Of a stretch of DNA of 24,673 bases, positions 1 through 7,628 are shown piece after piece. Position 1 is the first letter of the stretch. Every line of letters begins with the position of its first letter. This DNA comes from Thauera sp. GTDB taxonomy: Bacteria; Pseudomonadota; Gammaproteobacteria; Burkholderiales; Rhodocyclaceae. The stretch covers positions 1-24,673 of the forward strand of contig JAKLLJ010000011.1 in assembly GCA_023150215.1 (NCBI GenBank), written 5' to 3'. The notes below the pieces were generated by a model. The model was not told where the DNA came from. It did no database searches and was given only the letters and a program-made list of their open reading frames with translations. Position numbers and translations under genes: made by a program.

Positions 1-347
1 GGCGCGAGCTCCGCCCACGCGCCGAGGCCGGCGGCAATGCGCGCGTCGCGGTCGCTCAGCTCGCTCAGGGTGGCCGGCAGGCGGCCGTTGTCGGCGACGA
101 AGCCGGCGAGGCGGACCTCGCCGCTCCACACCGGTCCGCGCGGGCCGAAGGCGGCGTCGATGATCGCGCCCATGCGCCGCGCGCTGTCCTCGGCACGCCA
201 CTGGTTGCCGCGGTCGGCGGTGAGGGCGAGCCCCACCATCGCGGTGCCCGCGAGCAGGGCGACCACGACCAGCATCTCGATCAGCGTGAAGCCGGCCTCG
301 TGCGCCGGCGCGGGGTGCGGACGGACCGGTGCTGCGCGGAAAGTCAT
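1..347 (-). CDS. Prepilin-like protein, C-terminus cut by window edge
   Basis: Reading the minus strand from ATG at 347 gives an open frame to the left edge (115 complete codons, no stop). The N-terminus carries a short leader ending HEAG, followed by FTLIEML and a hydrophobic stretch (VVVALLAGTAMVGLAL). This is the class III signal cleaved and N-methylated by prepilin peptidase, with the cut after the Gly at residue 19 and Glu at +5. The rest (residues about 45-115) is soluble and unrecognised. It starts 11 bases after the stop of the exported protein at 359-895, so the two are probably co-transcribed. It would act as a pilin or pseudopilin subunit in the inner membrane or periplasm; whether it serves a type II secretion system or a type IV pilus cannot be decided from the window. 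Confidence 0.8.
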   Translation of the reverse strand, partial: MTFRAAPVRPHPAPAHEAGFTLIEMLVVVALLAGTAMVGLALTADRGNQWRAEDSARRMGAIIDAAFGPRGPVWSGEVRLAGFVADNGRLPATLSELSDRDARIAAGLGAWAELA

Positions 348-358
348 GCGCGCGGCGC

Positions 359-895
359 TCACTCGCGCTCGCCGAAGGAGGTGACGACCAGCGCCGGCCC
401 CTTCGAATAGTTGTACACGTGGAGCGCGTAGAAGCGGCGGCGCTCGCCGACCTGCGCGCTCTCGGCCAGCCGGCGCGCGGCGGCGGACTCGATGTAGAGC
501 GGCAGATACTGGCCGTCGCCGTAGGCCACGACGATGCGCTCGCCGACCTCGGCGGCCTCGGCCACCTTCATCATGTCGAGCACCTTGCGCAGGTAGTCGG
601 TGGTCTGGCGCTCGGGCAGGCGGTGGATCTCGGCGACGAAGCTCACCGGCGCGGGCTGCAGGATGATGCGCTGGCCCGGCGGCGTGCGCGCGTCCTCGAT
701 CAGCCGGGGCAGGTCGACCTTGCGGTACTGCGCGCTCGCGTCGGCGGCGCCCTCGGCAGCCTGCGCCTGCGGCGGCAGCCCGACGCAGGCCAGCCCCAGC
801 AGCCCGGCGGCGAGCGCCAGCCGGCCCAGGCGGGCGGGCGCGGCACGCAGCGGGGACAGGAGGTGGGAGAGGACGGGCAGCAGGCTCGGGATCAT
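359..895 (-). CDS. Exported hypothetical protein in prepilin cluster
   Basis: A 178-residue protein with a long signal peptide: a basic/hydrophobic segment around residues 20-45 ending PPQAQA-AEG, a good signal peptidase I site. The mature part is about 130 residues, soluble, with no cysteine, and is not a family I recognise. It includes the segments VSFVAEIHRLP, YLRKVLDMMKV and FYALHVYNYSKGPALVV. It lies between two prepilin-type genes (29 bases after one, 11 before the next) on the same strand, so it is probably a periplasmic partner of that secretion or pilus apparatus. No clear Shine-Dalgarno is visible before ATG 895. The function is inferred from context only. Confidence 0.65.
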   Translation of the reverse strand: MIPSLLPVLSHLLSPLRAAPARLGRLALAAGLLGLACVGLPPQAQAAEGAADASAQYRKVDLPRLIEDARTPPGQRIILQPAPVSFVAEIHRLPERQTTDYLRKVLDMMKVAEAAEVGERIVVAYGDGQYLPLYIESAAARRLAESAQVGERRRFYALHVYNYSKGPALVVTSFGERE

Positions 896-924
896 GGTCG
901 GTTGGCGGGATCAGGTTCGTGAGG

Positions 925-1785
925 TCAGTCGAGGCAGCGCACGAGGTCGTCGGCGCCGTAGCCATCGGGATCGGAGGGATTGGGCTCGCAGGGCGTGGCG
1001 GCGTTGAGCCCGCCGAAGCGGCCGTCGCCGCCGGCGTGGGCGATGCGGACGCGGCCGTAGGCCGGACCGAAGTAGAGCAGCGGCCGCCCCAGGCGCTCGA
1101 ACTGGTAGTCGGCGTGCGGCTCGCTGCTGCCCAGCGTGGTGCTGGCGATGCGCATCCAGCGGTCGATGCAGGGGTCGTCGGCATCGCAGGCGCTGTCGAG
1201 CGGCGGGCGCGGGCGCCCGGCCGGCATGGCGGGCAGGTTGCGCTGCACCAGGCCGCCCTCGAGCGTGCCGGCCGTCGGCCCGCCGGCATAGATCGAACCA
1301 TTGATGCCCATGTCCACGAACAGGCGCAGGCCGGCGTCCAGGTAGGGGCCGCGCCAGCCGCGCCCATGCGCGGCGTCCCACTGGGCGAGGCGGGCGAGCG
1401 GATGCGCGGCCTCGATCACCGGGCGCGCGAAGAGCTGCCACAGGTTGGCGGGATGGGCGAACCAGGCGGCCTCCCAGTCGTCGATGTCGACCACCACCAG
1501 CGGCACGGCGATTTCCGGCAGGCTGGCGCGATCGACCCCGCCGCCGGTGGCCGAGGCGCCCGAACTGGCGAGCGCGAACGGCCCCTGCCCGGGCCAGAAG
1601 CCGGTGTCGGCGCGGAAGGCGCGCAGCGCGCGCGCGAGCTCGTCGAGCTGCACCGCAGCGAGGCGGTCGAGTTCGACCTGCTCGATGTCGCCGTAGCGCC
1701 CCCAGGCGATGCCGGCGAACGCCACCACGACGGCGACGACCACCAGCAGCTCGACCAGCGAGAAGCCGGCGGACCCACGGGGCAT
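925..1785 (-). CDS. Prepilin-like protein
   Basis: From ATG 1785 the protein is 286 residues and begins MPRGSAG, then FSLVELLVVVAVVVAFAGIAW: a short basic leader, the G|F cleavage site, Glu at +5 and a hydrophobic N-terminal helix, which defines a type IV prepilin or pseudopilin. The same frame stays open upstream to a TTG at 1872, which would add 29 arginine- and proline-rich residues. I prefer ATG 1785 because it gives a normal-length leader. The C-terminal part (LYFGPAYGRVRIAHAGGDGRFGG) and the cysteines near residues 201-207 (CDADDPC) may form a disulfide loop like those in some pilins. It lies between the prepilin at 1977-2951 and the exported protein at 359-895 on the same strand, probably in one transcription unit. 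Confidence 0.8.
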   Translation of the reverse strand: MPRGSAGFSLVELLVVVAVVVAFAGIAWGRYGDIEQVELDRLAAVQLDELARALRAFRADTGFWPGQGPFALASSGASATGGGVDRASLPEIAVPLVVVDIDDWEAAWFAHPANLWQLFARPVIEAAHPLARLAQWDAAHGRGWRGPYLDAGLRLFVDMGINGSIYAGGPTAGTLEGGLVQRNLPAMPAGRPRPPLDSACDADDPCIDRWMRIASTTLGSSEPHADYQFERLGRPLLYFGPAYGRVRIAHAGGDGRFGGLNAATPCEPNPSDPDGYGADDLVRCLD

Positions 1786-1976
1786 GGCCGCACGGCGGGC
1801 ACTGCGCGGACGCGGGACGGAAACGGGAACGGACGGCACCAGGAGCGGGAACCCTGCGAAGGCCGCGCGCAACGCGGGCGCACGGCGGAAAGTCGGCGCC
1901 GCGCGGCGGCTGCCGCGCGGCGGACCGCGGCCCGCCGGAGCGGGACCGCGGAGAGGCTCAGACGATCAGACCAGGA

Positions 1977-2951
1977 TTAGGTCGGACGCGTGTTGTCCCA
2001 CTCGCCCAGTTCCTCGTCCTTGGTGTCGCCCGCACCATCGACGATCGCCTGCAAGCGCACTTCGCCCACGCGCGAATCCACGTTGAACAGCGCGATGAAG
2101 CGGTTGTATTCGTCGGCAGCCACATGGCGATAGACCGGAGTGGTCGTCATCGCGCCGCGCCTCGAGGGGTCGAACAGCGTGGTGTCGGGACCGACGCCGA
2201 GCGCCACCAGGGTCTGGCTTACGCCGACCAGAGCCGGATCGGCATTGACGCGACGCGCCTCGCCGGTCGGCCACGTCATGACCTCCATGGTGTCCGCGGA
2301 GTTGAGCACGTAGTTGGTCGCATAACCGCAACCGTTGGCCGCAGCCGCATCGCGGAAGATGGTCGACGCCGTGACGTTGTTGCCCTTGTGGTTGATCAGG
2401 TTCTTGATCTCCGCCGCGGAGCAATCACCTGGCGCGGCGCCATTGGGGTCGGCAGCGTTGTTGATGATGCGGACCTGGGTGATGCCGGCATCGATCAGCA
2501 GCTGCGCGGGGGCGCCAGTGATCTGGCCCTGCACCATCGAATCGAAGAGATCCTGGTTCAGGACGTCGGTATCGACCGTGCCGACCGAGGCTGCACCGAC
2601 CAGCGTATCGGTGGCGTTGCGCATCAGCGAGTCGAAGCGGGTCGGGAAGGACTCCGCATTGAGCTTCTTGTAGGTCTCGATCCCCTTCATCAGCTCATCC
2701 ATCATCGCCACGTGAGCGGCGGCGGCGGCCTGGCGGTCGGTGTCGCGCAGCAGGATGGTGGAGGTGCCGGCGATGGCGGCGATGATGGCCACGACGACCA
2801 GCAGTTCGAGCAGCGTGAAGCCGCCCTGCTTCTGCTTGACCTGGGCGAGCTTGCCGCGCAGGCGGCTGGGAACGCGCTCGGGCTGGATGGAGGCCAGGGT
2901 CTCGACGACCTGTTTTTCGGACTGGAAGCCGAAGTACTTCAGAACAGACAT
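1977..2951 (-). CDS. Prepilin with unusually long leader
   Basis: A 324-residue protein with a type IV prepilin signal: KQGG, then FTLLELLVVVAIIAAIAGTSTILL, with cleavage after Gly44 and Glu at +5. A 44-residue leader is much longer than in most prepilins. The start is well supported: ATG 2951 has AAGGAG six bases upstream, and no in-frame Met lies nearer the cleavage site. The mature part is Ala/Asp/Asn-rich (residues about 70-324) with two cysteines (CSAAEI, NGCGY) that could pair. It is less GC-skewed than its neighbours, as expected for a highly expressed structural subunit. It is first of the prepilin genes in transcription order, 211 bases after the small Fur-box gene. It is probably a pilus or pseudopilus subunit; the system type is not determined. 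Confidence 0.82.
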   Translation of the reverse strand: MSVLKYFGFQSEKQVVETLASIQPERVPSRLRGKLAQVKQKQGGFTLLELLVVVAIIAAIAGTSTILLRDTDRQAAAAAHVAMMDELMKGIETYKKLNAESFPTRFDSLMRNATDTLVGAASVGTVDTDVLNQDLFDSMVQGQITGAPAQLLIDAGITQVRIINNAADPNGAAPGDCSAAEIKNLINHKGNNVTASTIFRDAAAANGCGYATNYVLNSADTMEVMTWPTGEARRVNADPALVGVSQTLVALGVGPDTTLFDPSRRGAMTTTPVYRHVAADEYNRFIALFNVDSRVGEVRLQAIVDGAGDTKDEELGEWDNTRPT

Positions 2952-3162
2952 GACAACTCCTTGATGTTTTCAAGAGTTGCCTTGTTTCCACTCACAGGAA
3001 CAGAAGGCACTGCGGGCGCCCATGGCGGGCTGGCACTGCGATGCGGCGGATGCCGCGGGTCGCGATCAGCGGATCGCACGTCCGGCGGTGCCGGAAGGGC
3101 CGGGGGAGCGCCACGCTGCCTCCCGGGTGAAACAGGTTCGCGGCGCGGGCCGCGGGGCTGGA

Positions 3163-3420
3163 CTAGCGCGGGGGCGCGAGGTCGGCCGGGGCGTCGACCG
3201 GCGTCATCAGCAACTCGGAGAGCTGCCGCCCGAAACGGGGAAAGTCGAGCACGAAGCGGTACTGCTTGCCGCTGTGCAGCACGACCTCCTTTTGCCCGCG
3301 ACGCAAGAAGCGGATGTCGATCTTCAGTTCGGCGTGACCATCATGGTCGAAGGCCTCCTCGTAGAGCTTGACGATCCGGCGCATGACCTCGAGATGCGCT
3401 TCGCTGGTCGAATGGCTCAT
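3163..3420 (-). CDS. Small conserved-looking protein, predicted Fur-regulated
   Basis: An 85-residue soluble protein with no signal peptide or membrane segment. Residues 1-25 (SEAHLEVMRRIVKLYEEAF) look like an amphipathic helix. Residues 28-62 (HAELKIDIRFLRRGQKEVVLHSGKQYRFVL) look like an alternating beta meander. I do not recognise the family; it lacks the features of HemP or bacterioferritin-associated ferredoxin. A GAGG run lies 12 bases before ATG 3420. Its promoter contains a Fur-box-like palindrome, so it is predicted to be expressed under iron limitation. It is the first gene upstream of the prepilin cluster on the same strand, but a 211-base gap separates them. Confidence 0.65.
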   Translation of the reverse strand: MSHSTSEAHLEVMRRIVKLYEEAFDHDGHAELKIDIRFLRRGQKEVVLHSGKQYRFVLDFPRFGRQLSELLMTPVDAPADLAPPR

Positions 3421-3478
3421 GAATCGGACTGCCTCGTATGGTGTGGGTTATTTGTTCGGGGTTTTTCGAACTGGATTA

Positions 3479-3507
3479 ATGATAATGAATCGCATTATCG
3501 TGCGCAA
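3479..3507 (-). promoter_or_regulatory. Promoter with overlapping Fur box
   Basis: On the minus strand, TTGCGC (3507-3502) and TATCAT (3484-3479) are separated by exactly 17 bases, giving a plausible sigma-70 promoter for the gene starting at 3420. The spacer and -10 are overlapped by GATAATGAATCGCATTATC (3481-3499), which matches the 19-base Fur consensus GATAATGATAATCATTATC at 15 positions; all four differences are in the centre. A repressor bound here would block RNA polymerase. The match is seen directly; Fur control is inferred. Confidence 0.75.
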
Positions 3508-3662
3508 GCAGCTTGCGTAAATTTTCACAAAAGTTCCCAGGATTTTGTTTTCTTTTGTATCGAATCCAGATTTTGACCAAGCGCTACCCCACGGCTTTCG
3601 ACACAGCCCTTGCCGCAGGCACCGCCCTGCCGTGCCATCGGGCCATCAGCTAAACTGCCGCC

Positions 3663-4718
3663 ATGATCGAAACCGACAAGCTCAAGGCCGCCGTCCCTGC
3701 CGAGCGCCTGATCTCCGCCGCCCCCGCCAACCGCCAGGAAGACGCGATCGAGCGCGCGCTGCGTCCGAAGCGCCTGGCCGAGTATGTGGGCCAGGCCAAG
3801 ATCCGCGAGCAGCTCGAGATCTTCATCCAGGCCGCGCGCAATCGCAGCGAGGCGCTCGACCACGTGCTGCTGTTCGGCCCGCCGGGGCTGGGCAAGACCA
3901 CGCTGGCGCACATCGTCGCCGCCGAGATGGGCGTGAACATGCGCCAGACCTCCGGCCCGGTGCTCGAGCGCGCCGGCGACCTCGCCGCGCTGCTCACCAA
4001 CCTCGAACCGCACGACGTGCTGTTCATCGACGAGATCCACCGCCTGTCGCCGGTGGTGGAAGAGATCCTCTACCCGGCGCTGGAAGACTTCCAGATCGAC
4101 ATCATGATCGGCGAGGGCCCGGCGGCGCGCTCGGTCAAGCTCGACCTGCCGCCCTTCACCCTGGTCGGCGCCACCACCCGCGCCGGCATGCTCACCAACC
4201 CGCTGCGCGACCGCTTCGGCATCGTGTCGCGGCTCGAGTTCTACACCGCGGACGAGCTCGCCTTCATCGTCGGCCGCTCGGCGCGCCTGCTCAACGTCGA
4301 GATCGACGACGCCGGCGCGCTCGAGATCGCCCGCCGCGCACGTGGCACACCGCGTATCGCCAACCGCCTGCTGCGCCGGGTGCGGGACTACGCCGAGGTC
4401 AAGGCGGGCGGACGCATCACCACCGAAGTCGCCGATGCAGCGCTGAAGATGCTCGACGTCGACACCCTCGGGCTGGATCTGATGGACCGCAAGCTGCTGT
4501 CGGCGATGCTGGAAAAATTCAGCGGTGGACCGGTGGGGCTGGACAATATCGCCGCGGCGATCGGCGAGTCGACCGACACCATCGAGGACGTCATCGAGCC
4601 CTACCTGATCCAGCAGGGCTATCTGCAGCGCACCCCGCGCGGACGCATGGCGACGCATTCGATCTGGCAGCACTTCGGGCTGGCGCCGCCGCGCACGGGC
4701 GGCGACCTGTTCGAGTAA
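3663..4718 (+). CDS. ruvB: Holliday junction branch migration helicase RuvB
   Basis: A 351-residue RuvB of full length. RuvB is the hexameric AAA+ motor that, loaded by RuvA, drives branch migration of Holliday junctions for RuvC to cut. Visible motifs are Walker A GPPGLGKT (72-79), Walker B with DEIH (123-126), sensor 1 GATTRAG (169-175), the Arg-rich sensor 2 region GTPRIANRLLRRVRDY, and the C-terminal winged helix (GLDNIAAAIGES ... IEPYLIQQGYLQRTPRGR). No ruvA or ruvC is next to it: upstream genes are on the other strand and downstream is an unrelated small membrane protein. No strong Shine-Dalgarno is seen before ATG 3663, but the family N-terminus (RLISA ... EDAIERALRPKRLAEYVGQ) supports this start. 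Confidence 0.97.
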   Translation: MIETDKLKAAVPAERLISAAPANRQEDAIERALRPKRLAEYVGQAKIREQLEIFIQAARNRSEALDHVLLFGPPGLGKTTLAHIVAAEMGVNMRQTSGPVLERAGDLAALLTNLEPHDVLFIDEIHRLSPVVEEILYPALEDFQIDIMIGEGPAARSVKLDLPPFTLVGATTRAGMLTNPLRDRFGIVSRLEFYTADELAFIVGRSARLLNVEIDDAGALEIARRARGTPRIANRLLRRVRDYAEVKAGGRITTEVADAALKMLDVDTLGLDLMDRKLLSAMLEKFSGGPVGLDNIAAAIGESTDTIEDVIEPYLIQQGYLQRTPRGRMATHSIWQHFGLAPPRTGGDLFE

Positions 4719-4732
4719 ATGCGGGGCTCGCG

Positions 4733-5086
4733 ATGCGCTCGCTGCAGGTGGTGATGTTGACGCTGTGCCTGGTGGGCGGGCTGTACCTGCTCATCCATGC
4801 GCCGGCCTTCGTGATGCCGGCACAGTGGGATCCGTCACTCGGGCGCAGCTTCGATGCGCTCGCCTCGCGCCTGCTCGGCGGCGGGCTGCTCGCGCTCGCC
4901 GCGGCGGGCGCGGGCTACATGAAGGCCATGTACTACGCCCTCCCTCGCCGCCTGCCCGGACCGGCGGCACAGCGGCGCTATTTCCTGCTCCTGGTGACCG
5001 CGCTGGTGCTCATCGGCGCGGCGCTGCAGCGCGCGGAAACGGGGCCGAATCCGGAATATCGGCCGCCGATGCGCGCGGGGTCGTAG
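4733..5086 (+). CDS. Small three-helix membrane protein, unknown function
   Basis: From ATG 4733 the protein is 117 residues. It has three hydrophobic segments: about 5-21 (QVVMLTLCLVGGLYLLI), about 46-63 (RLLGGGLLALAAAGAGYM) and about 83-98 (YFLLLVTALVLIGAAL). Basic residues (LPRRLPG, QRR) between helices 2 and 3 suggest that loop is cytoplasmic. The gene starts 15 bases after the ruvB stop, with a GGGG run upstream, and is probably co-transcribed with ruvB. A GTAGGAGC-type palindrome follows 16 bases after its stop. I do not recognise the family. Confidence 0.7.
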   Translation: MRSLQVVMLTLCLVGGLYLLIHAPAFVMPAQWDPSLGRSFDALASRLLGGGLLALAAAGAGYMKAMYYALPRRLPGPAAQRRYFLLLVTALVLIGAALQRAETGPNPEYRPPMRAGS

Positions 5087-5101
5087 GGGCGGTAGGTTTC
5101 T

Positions 5102-5126
5102 GTAGGAGCGGCGGAAGCCGCGAACC
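5102..5126 (+). repeat. REP-like palindrome (GTAGGAGC type)
   Basis: GTAGGAGC followed by the hairpin GCGGC-GGAA-GCCGC and ending GAACC. It is one of eleven related copies in this window, all between genes. This one lies between the converging small membrane protein (plus) and winged-helix gene (minus). Confidence 0.85.
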
Positions 5127-5154
5127 TGCCGCATATAGGAAAACCGCCGCCCGC

Positions 5155-5697
5155 TCAGTCCGGATTGCCTTCGAGCAAGGAACGGACGCGGTCGGCGGTT
5201 TCGAGCAGTTCGGCGAGTGCGCGCGAGCTCAGCATGCTGCCGAACTCTTCCAGTGCGGCATCGGTGATGTACAGGTGACCGTTGGCTTGTCGACTGATCC
5301 AGCCCAGCTCGATCAGGCGCCCGATCTTGCGACGCACGGTTTCGCGCGGCAGGCTGGTCGCCGCCGCGATCGAGTAGGCGTTGCAGGGCTTTAGGCCACA
5401 GTCCGGCGTGCGCATCTTGGCCGGTGCGGCGTGGGCGACGATCGGGCGGGTGCTGCCGCGGCGAGCCACGCCGTTCTGCAAGGCGCCGATGTTGTGCAGG
5501 GCGATCTCACCGAGCAGGATGGGGAGCAGGATGTCGCGGTCGAAATCTTCGAACCAGCGCCGCAAGCTGCGGATTTCGTGACGCGCGAGCACGAGTGCGA
5601 CCGCCTTGATGGTCTGGCGGGCGGATACGGCCTCGTCATCGTCGCCGGGCGGGGTCGAAGCCGGGTCGGAAGGGCTGGATTGAACTGTTGGGGTCAT
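5155..5697 (-). CDS. Winged-helix DNA-binding protein
   Basis: From ATG 5697 the protein is 180 residues. After a disordered N-terminus (about 1-25, Ser/Pro/Asp-rich) comes a helical region (ARQTIKAVALVLARHEIRSL ... ILLPILLGEIALHNIG). Then follows a clear winged helix-turn-helix (CNAYSIAAATSLPRETVRRKIGRLIELGWI, with a wing at ANGHLYIT, residues about 103-142). It resembles MarR/IclR-type regulators; target and ligand are unknown. The frame remains open upstream to GTG 5895, which would overlap the xerC stop as GTGA and add 66 residues from unusually AT-rich codons (see findings). It lies downstream of xerC on the same strand but may have its own promoter in the AT-rich stretch at 5700-5850. 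Confidence 0.72.
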   Translation of the reverse strand: MTPTVQSSPSDPASTPPGDDDEAVSARQTIKAVALVLARHEIRSLRRWFEDFDRDILLPILLGEIALHNIGALQNGVARRGSTRPIVAHAAPAKMRTPDCGLKPCNAYSIAAATSLPRETVRRKIGRLIELGWISRQANGHLYITDAALEEFGSMLSSRALAELLETADRVRSLLEGNPD

Positions 5698-5891
5698 GGA
5701 GCTTGAGCAATCGCGCTTTACCCGTTCTTGACAGTTCTGCGAGCTAGCGGCGTTATTAAGACATTTATTAAATTCTGCGACGCCATGAGCATAACCCAAG
5801 GCATCCCGATAAAAAGTGCAGGAATACCCATAATGGGGAATATCACTTGATGACTCAAGCGGCCCGGTGAGCAGTCCGGGCCGGCACGCGC

Positions 5892-6815
5892 TCACTTGCG
5901 CGCGCGCGGATGCGCGGCGTCGTAGACGCTGGCGAGGTGCTGGAAATCGAGATGGGTGTAGATCTGTGTGCTGCGTATGCTGGCGTGGCCGAGCAGTTCC
6001 TGCACTGCGCGCAGATCGCCGCTCGATTGCAGCAGATGGCTGGCAAAACTGTGACGAAGCATGTGGGGATGCACATGCACGCCCAAGCCGAGCGCGCGCG
6101 CGCGCGCGCCGAGGCGGCTGGCGATGCCGCTGCTGCTGAGGCGCACGCCGGTGCGGGTGACGAACAAGGCCGCCTCACCCGCGCGCGCGATGCTGGCGCG
6201 TCGTTCGAGCCAGTGTTGCAAGGCCGCGATCGCCTTGCCGCCGACCGGCACGGTGCGGTGCCGAGCACGCTTGCCGGTCACCGTGACCAAGCCTTCGGCA
6301 AGATCGAGCCCGCCATTGACGTCGAGTCCAGCGAGTTCGGCGACCCGAAGCCCTGACGAGTAGAAAAGCTCGAACATTGCGATATCCCGCATTTCGAGCA
6401 GATTTTCAGGTTCGGGATCGAGCAGCGCATTCGCCTGCTCAGGCGTCAGCACGCGCGGCAACACCGCGGGCGACTTGGGCGGACGCACGCCGAGCGCCGG
6501 GTTGGCGGGCACGCCGTGTTCGCGCACCAGCCAGCGGTAGAGTCCGCGCCAGGCCGACAGGTGGCGCGCGATCGTGCGGCCGTGCAGGCCTTCGCCATGA
6601 AGACGGGCGACAAAGCGGCGGATGTCGGCGGACTGCAGGGTCTCGAGCGCGCGCCCCTCGGCGAGACGCAGCATCGCCTGCAGTCCGCTGCGATAGGCTT
6701 TGAGGGTGAGCGGCGAGGCGCGTCGCTGGGTCGCCAGCCAGCCCAGCCAGACCTCGAAGCGCTCCGGCAGCAACACTTCCGCAGCGGGCGGGGCGGCGGC
6801 CCGGCGCAGCTTCAC
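5892..6815 (-). CDS. xerC: Tyrosine recombinase XerC
   Basis: A 307-residue XerC, which with XerD resolves chromosome dimers at dif during division. The N-terminal SAM-like core-binding domain spans about 15-105. The catalytic domain holds the full set of active residues: Arg157 (SGLRVAEL), Lys182 (TGKRARHR), His251 and Arg254 (HMLRHSFASHLL), His277 (LLGHAS) and nucleophile Tyr286 (TQIYTHLD). I chose GTG 6815, four bases after the stop of the DUF484 gene, because it gives the normal family length. A longer frame to 6929 would overlap that gene by over 100 bases. The dapF-DUF484-xerC order is the conserved proteobacterial arrangement and supports the XerC name over XerD. Confidence 0.95.
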   Translation of the reverse strand: MKLRRAAAPPAAEVLLPERFEVWLGWLATQRRASPLTLKAYRSGLQAMLRLAEGRALETLQSADIRRFVARLHGEGLHGRTIARHLSAWRGLYRWLVREHGVPANPALGVRPPKSPAVLPRVLTPEQANALLDPEPENLLEMRDIAMFELFYSSGLRVAELAGLDVNGGLDLAEGLVTVTGKRARHRTVPVGGKAIAALQHWLERRASIARAGEAALFVTRTGVRLSSSGIASRLGARARALGLGVHVHPHMLRHSFASHLLQSSGDLRAVQELLGHASIRSTQIYTHLDFQHLASVYDAAHPRARK

Positions 6816-6819
6816 GGGC

Positions 6820-7488
6820 TCAGTCTGCGCGCGCTGCGAGCGCGGCCGCGGCGAGGTCTGCGATGCGCCCGAGATACAGCGTGCCCATGCCGGGATAGAA
6901 GCGTTCGGTCTCGGCGCTGCCGAGCGCAAGCAGGCCGAAGCACGCGCCGCGCGCGCGCAAGGGCATCAGCGCCAGCGAGCGGATATGGGGGGCCGCCTCG
7001 CCGAACCAGCCCGCCACTTCGATGCTTTCGGGCGCACCGCAGTAGGGCTGGCGCAGGCCTTCGACGTGGCGGCGAGCCGCTTCGCTGACGCCGAACAGGT
7101 CGGGACGGGCAAGCCCGTCGGCATCGACCGCGACCGCATCGCCCCACAGCTTGACGCTGACGTGGGGCACGGCGAAGTCATCGCGCAGCGCATCGACCAG
7201 GCCCTGGCGCACGCTGTCGACCGAACCCGCGTGCAGCAGCGCGACCGCCAGCCGGTGCACCTTGGTGCTGATATCGTCGTTCTCCTCGCCAAAGCGGATC
7301 AGCTCGGAGAGCTTGAGCTCGAGCGCGCGGATCTTGTCGCGCAAGGCATGCAGCTGGCGCTCGGCAAGCGAGATCGCCTGCCCCCCGTGCTGCGGATGAG
7401 GCACGGTGAGCTCGGAAAACAGCTCGTGATGCTGGTTGAGGAAATCCGGGTGTTCGCGCAGGTAGCGCGCGACTTCTTCGGCATTCAT
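6820..7488 (-). CDS. DUF484 family protein
   Basis: A 222-residue DUF484 protein. The diagnostic N-terminus MNAEEVARYLREHPDFLNQHHELFSEL is followed by a coiled-coil segment (LAERQLHALRDKIRALELKLSELI, about 40-65). Next comes a GAF-like domain (about 75-215; LALMPLRARGACFGLLALGS and ERFYPGMGTLYLGRIADL). Function in the cell is not established; it is almost always encoded between dapF and xerC, as here. ATG 7488 has GGGGAG about ten bases upstream. The 140 bases between it and dapF hold no gene I can support. Confidence 0.92.
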   Translation of the reverse strand: MNAEEVARYLREHPDFLNQHHELFSELTVPHPQHGGQAISLAERQLHALRDKIRALELKLSELIRFGEENDDISTKVHRLAVALLHAGSVDSVRQGLVDALRDDFAVPHVSVKLWGDAVAVDADGLARPDLFGVSEAARRHVEGLRQPYCGAPESIEVAGWFGEAAPHIRSLALMPLRARGACFGLLALGSAETERFYPGMGTLYLGRIADLAAAALAARAD

Positions 7489-7628
7489 TTCAGCGACTCC
7501 CCGGCGGGACGACGGACGCCCCGCGCTCATCGATCTTCGGTTGGCCATCGCGCGGACGCGGCGGCCGCATGGTGTACTGCGCAGCGGGCACGACGGACGG
7601 CGACCGCGCGCGCGCATTGCCGGCCGCT

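Noticed and set aside
3481..3499. Fur box acting on ruvB
   Set aside because: It is over 160 bases before ruvB and overlaps a minus-strand promoter, so the small minus-strand gene is the better target.
6816..6929. Longer N-terminus of XerC
   Set aside because: It would overlap the DUF484 gene by over 100 bases and exceed the usual family length.
7489..7628. Small gene between dapF and the DUF484 gene
   Set aside because: No start with a ribosome site and no plausible protein on either strand.
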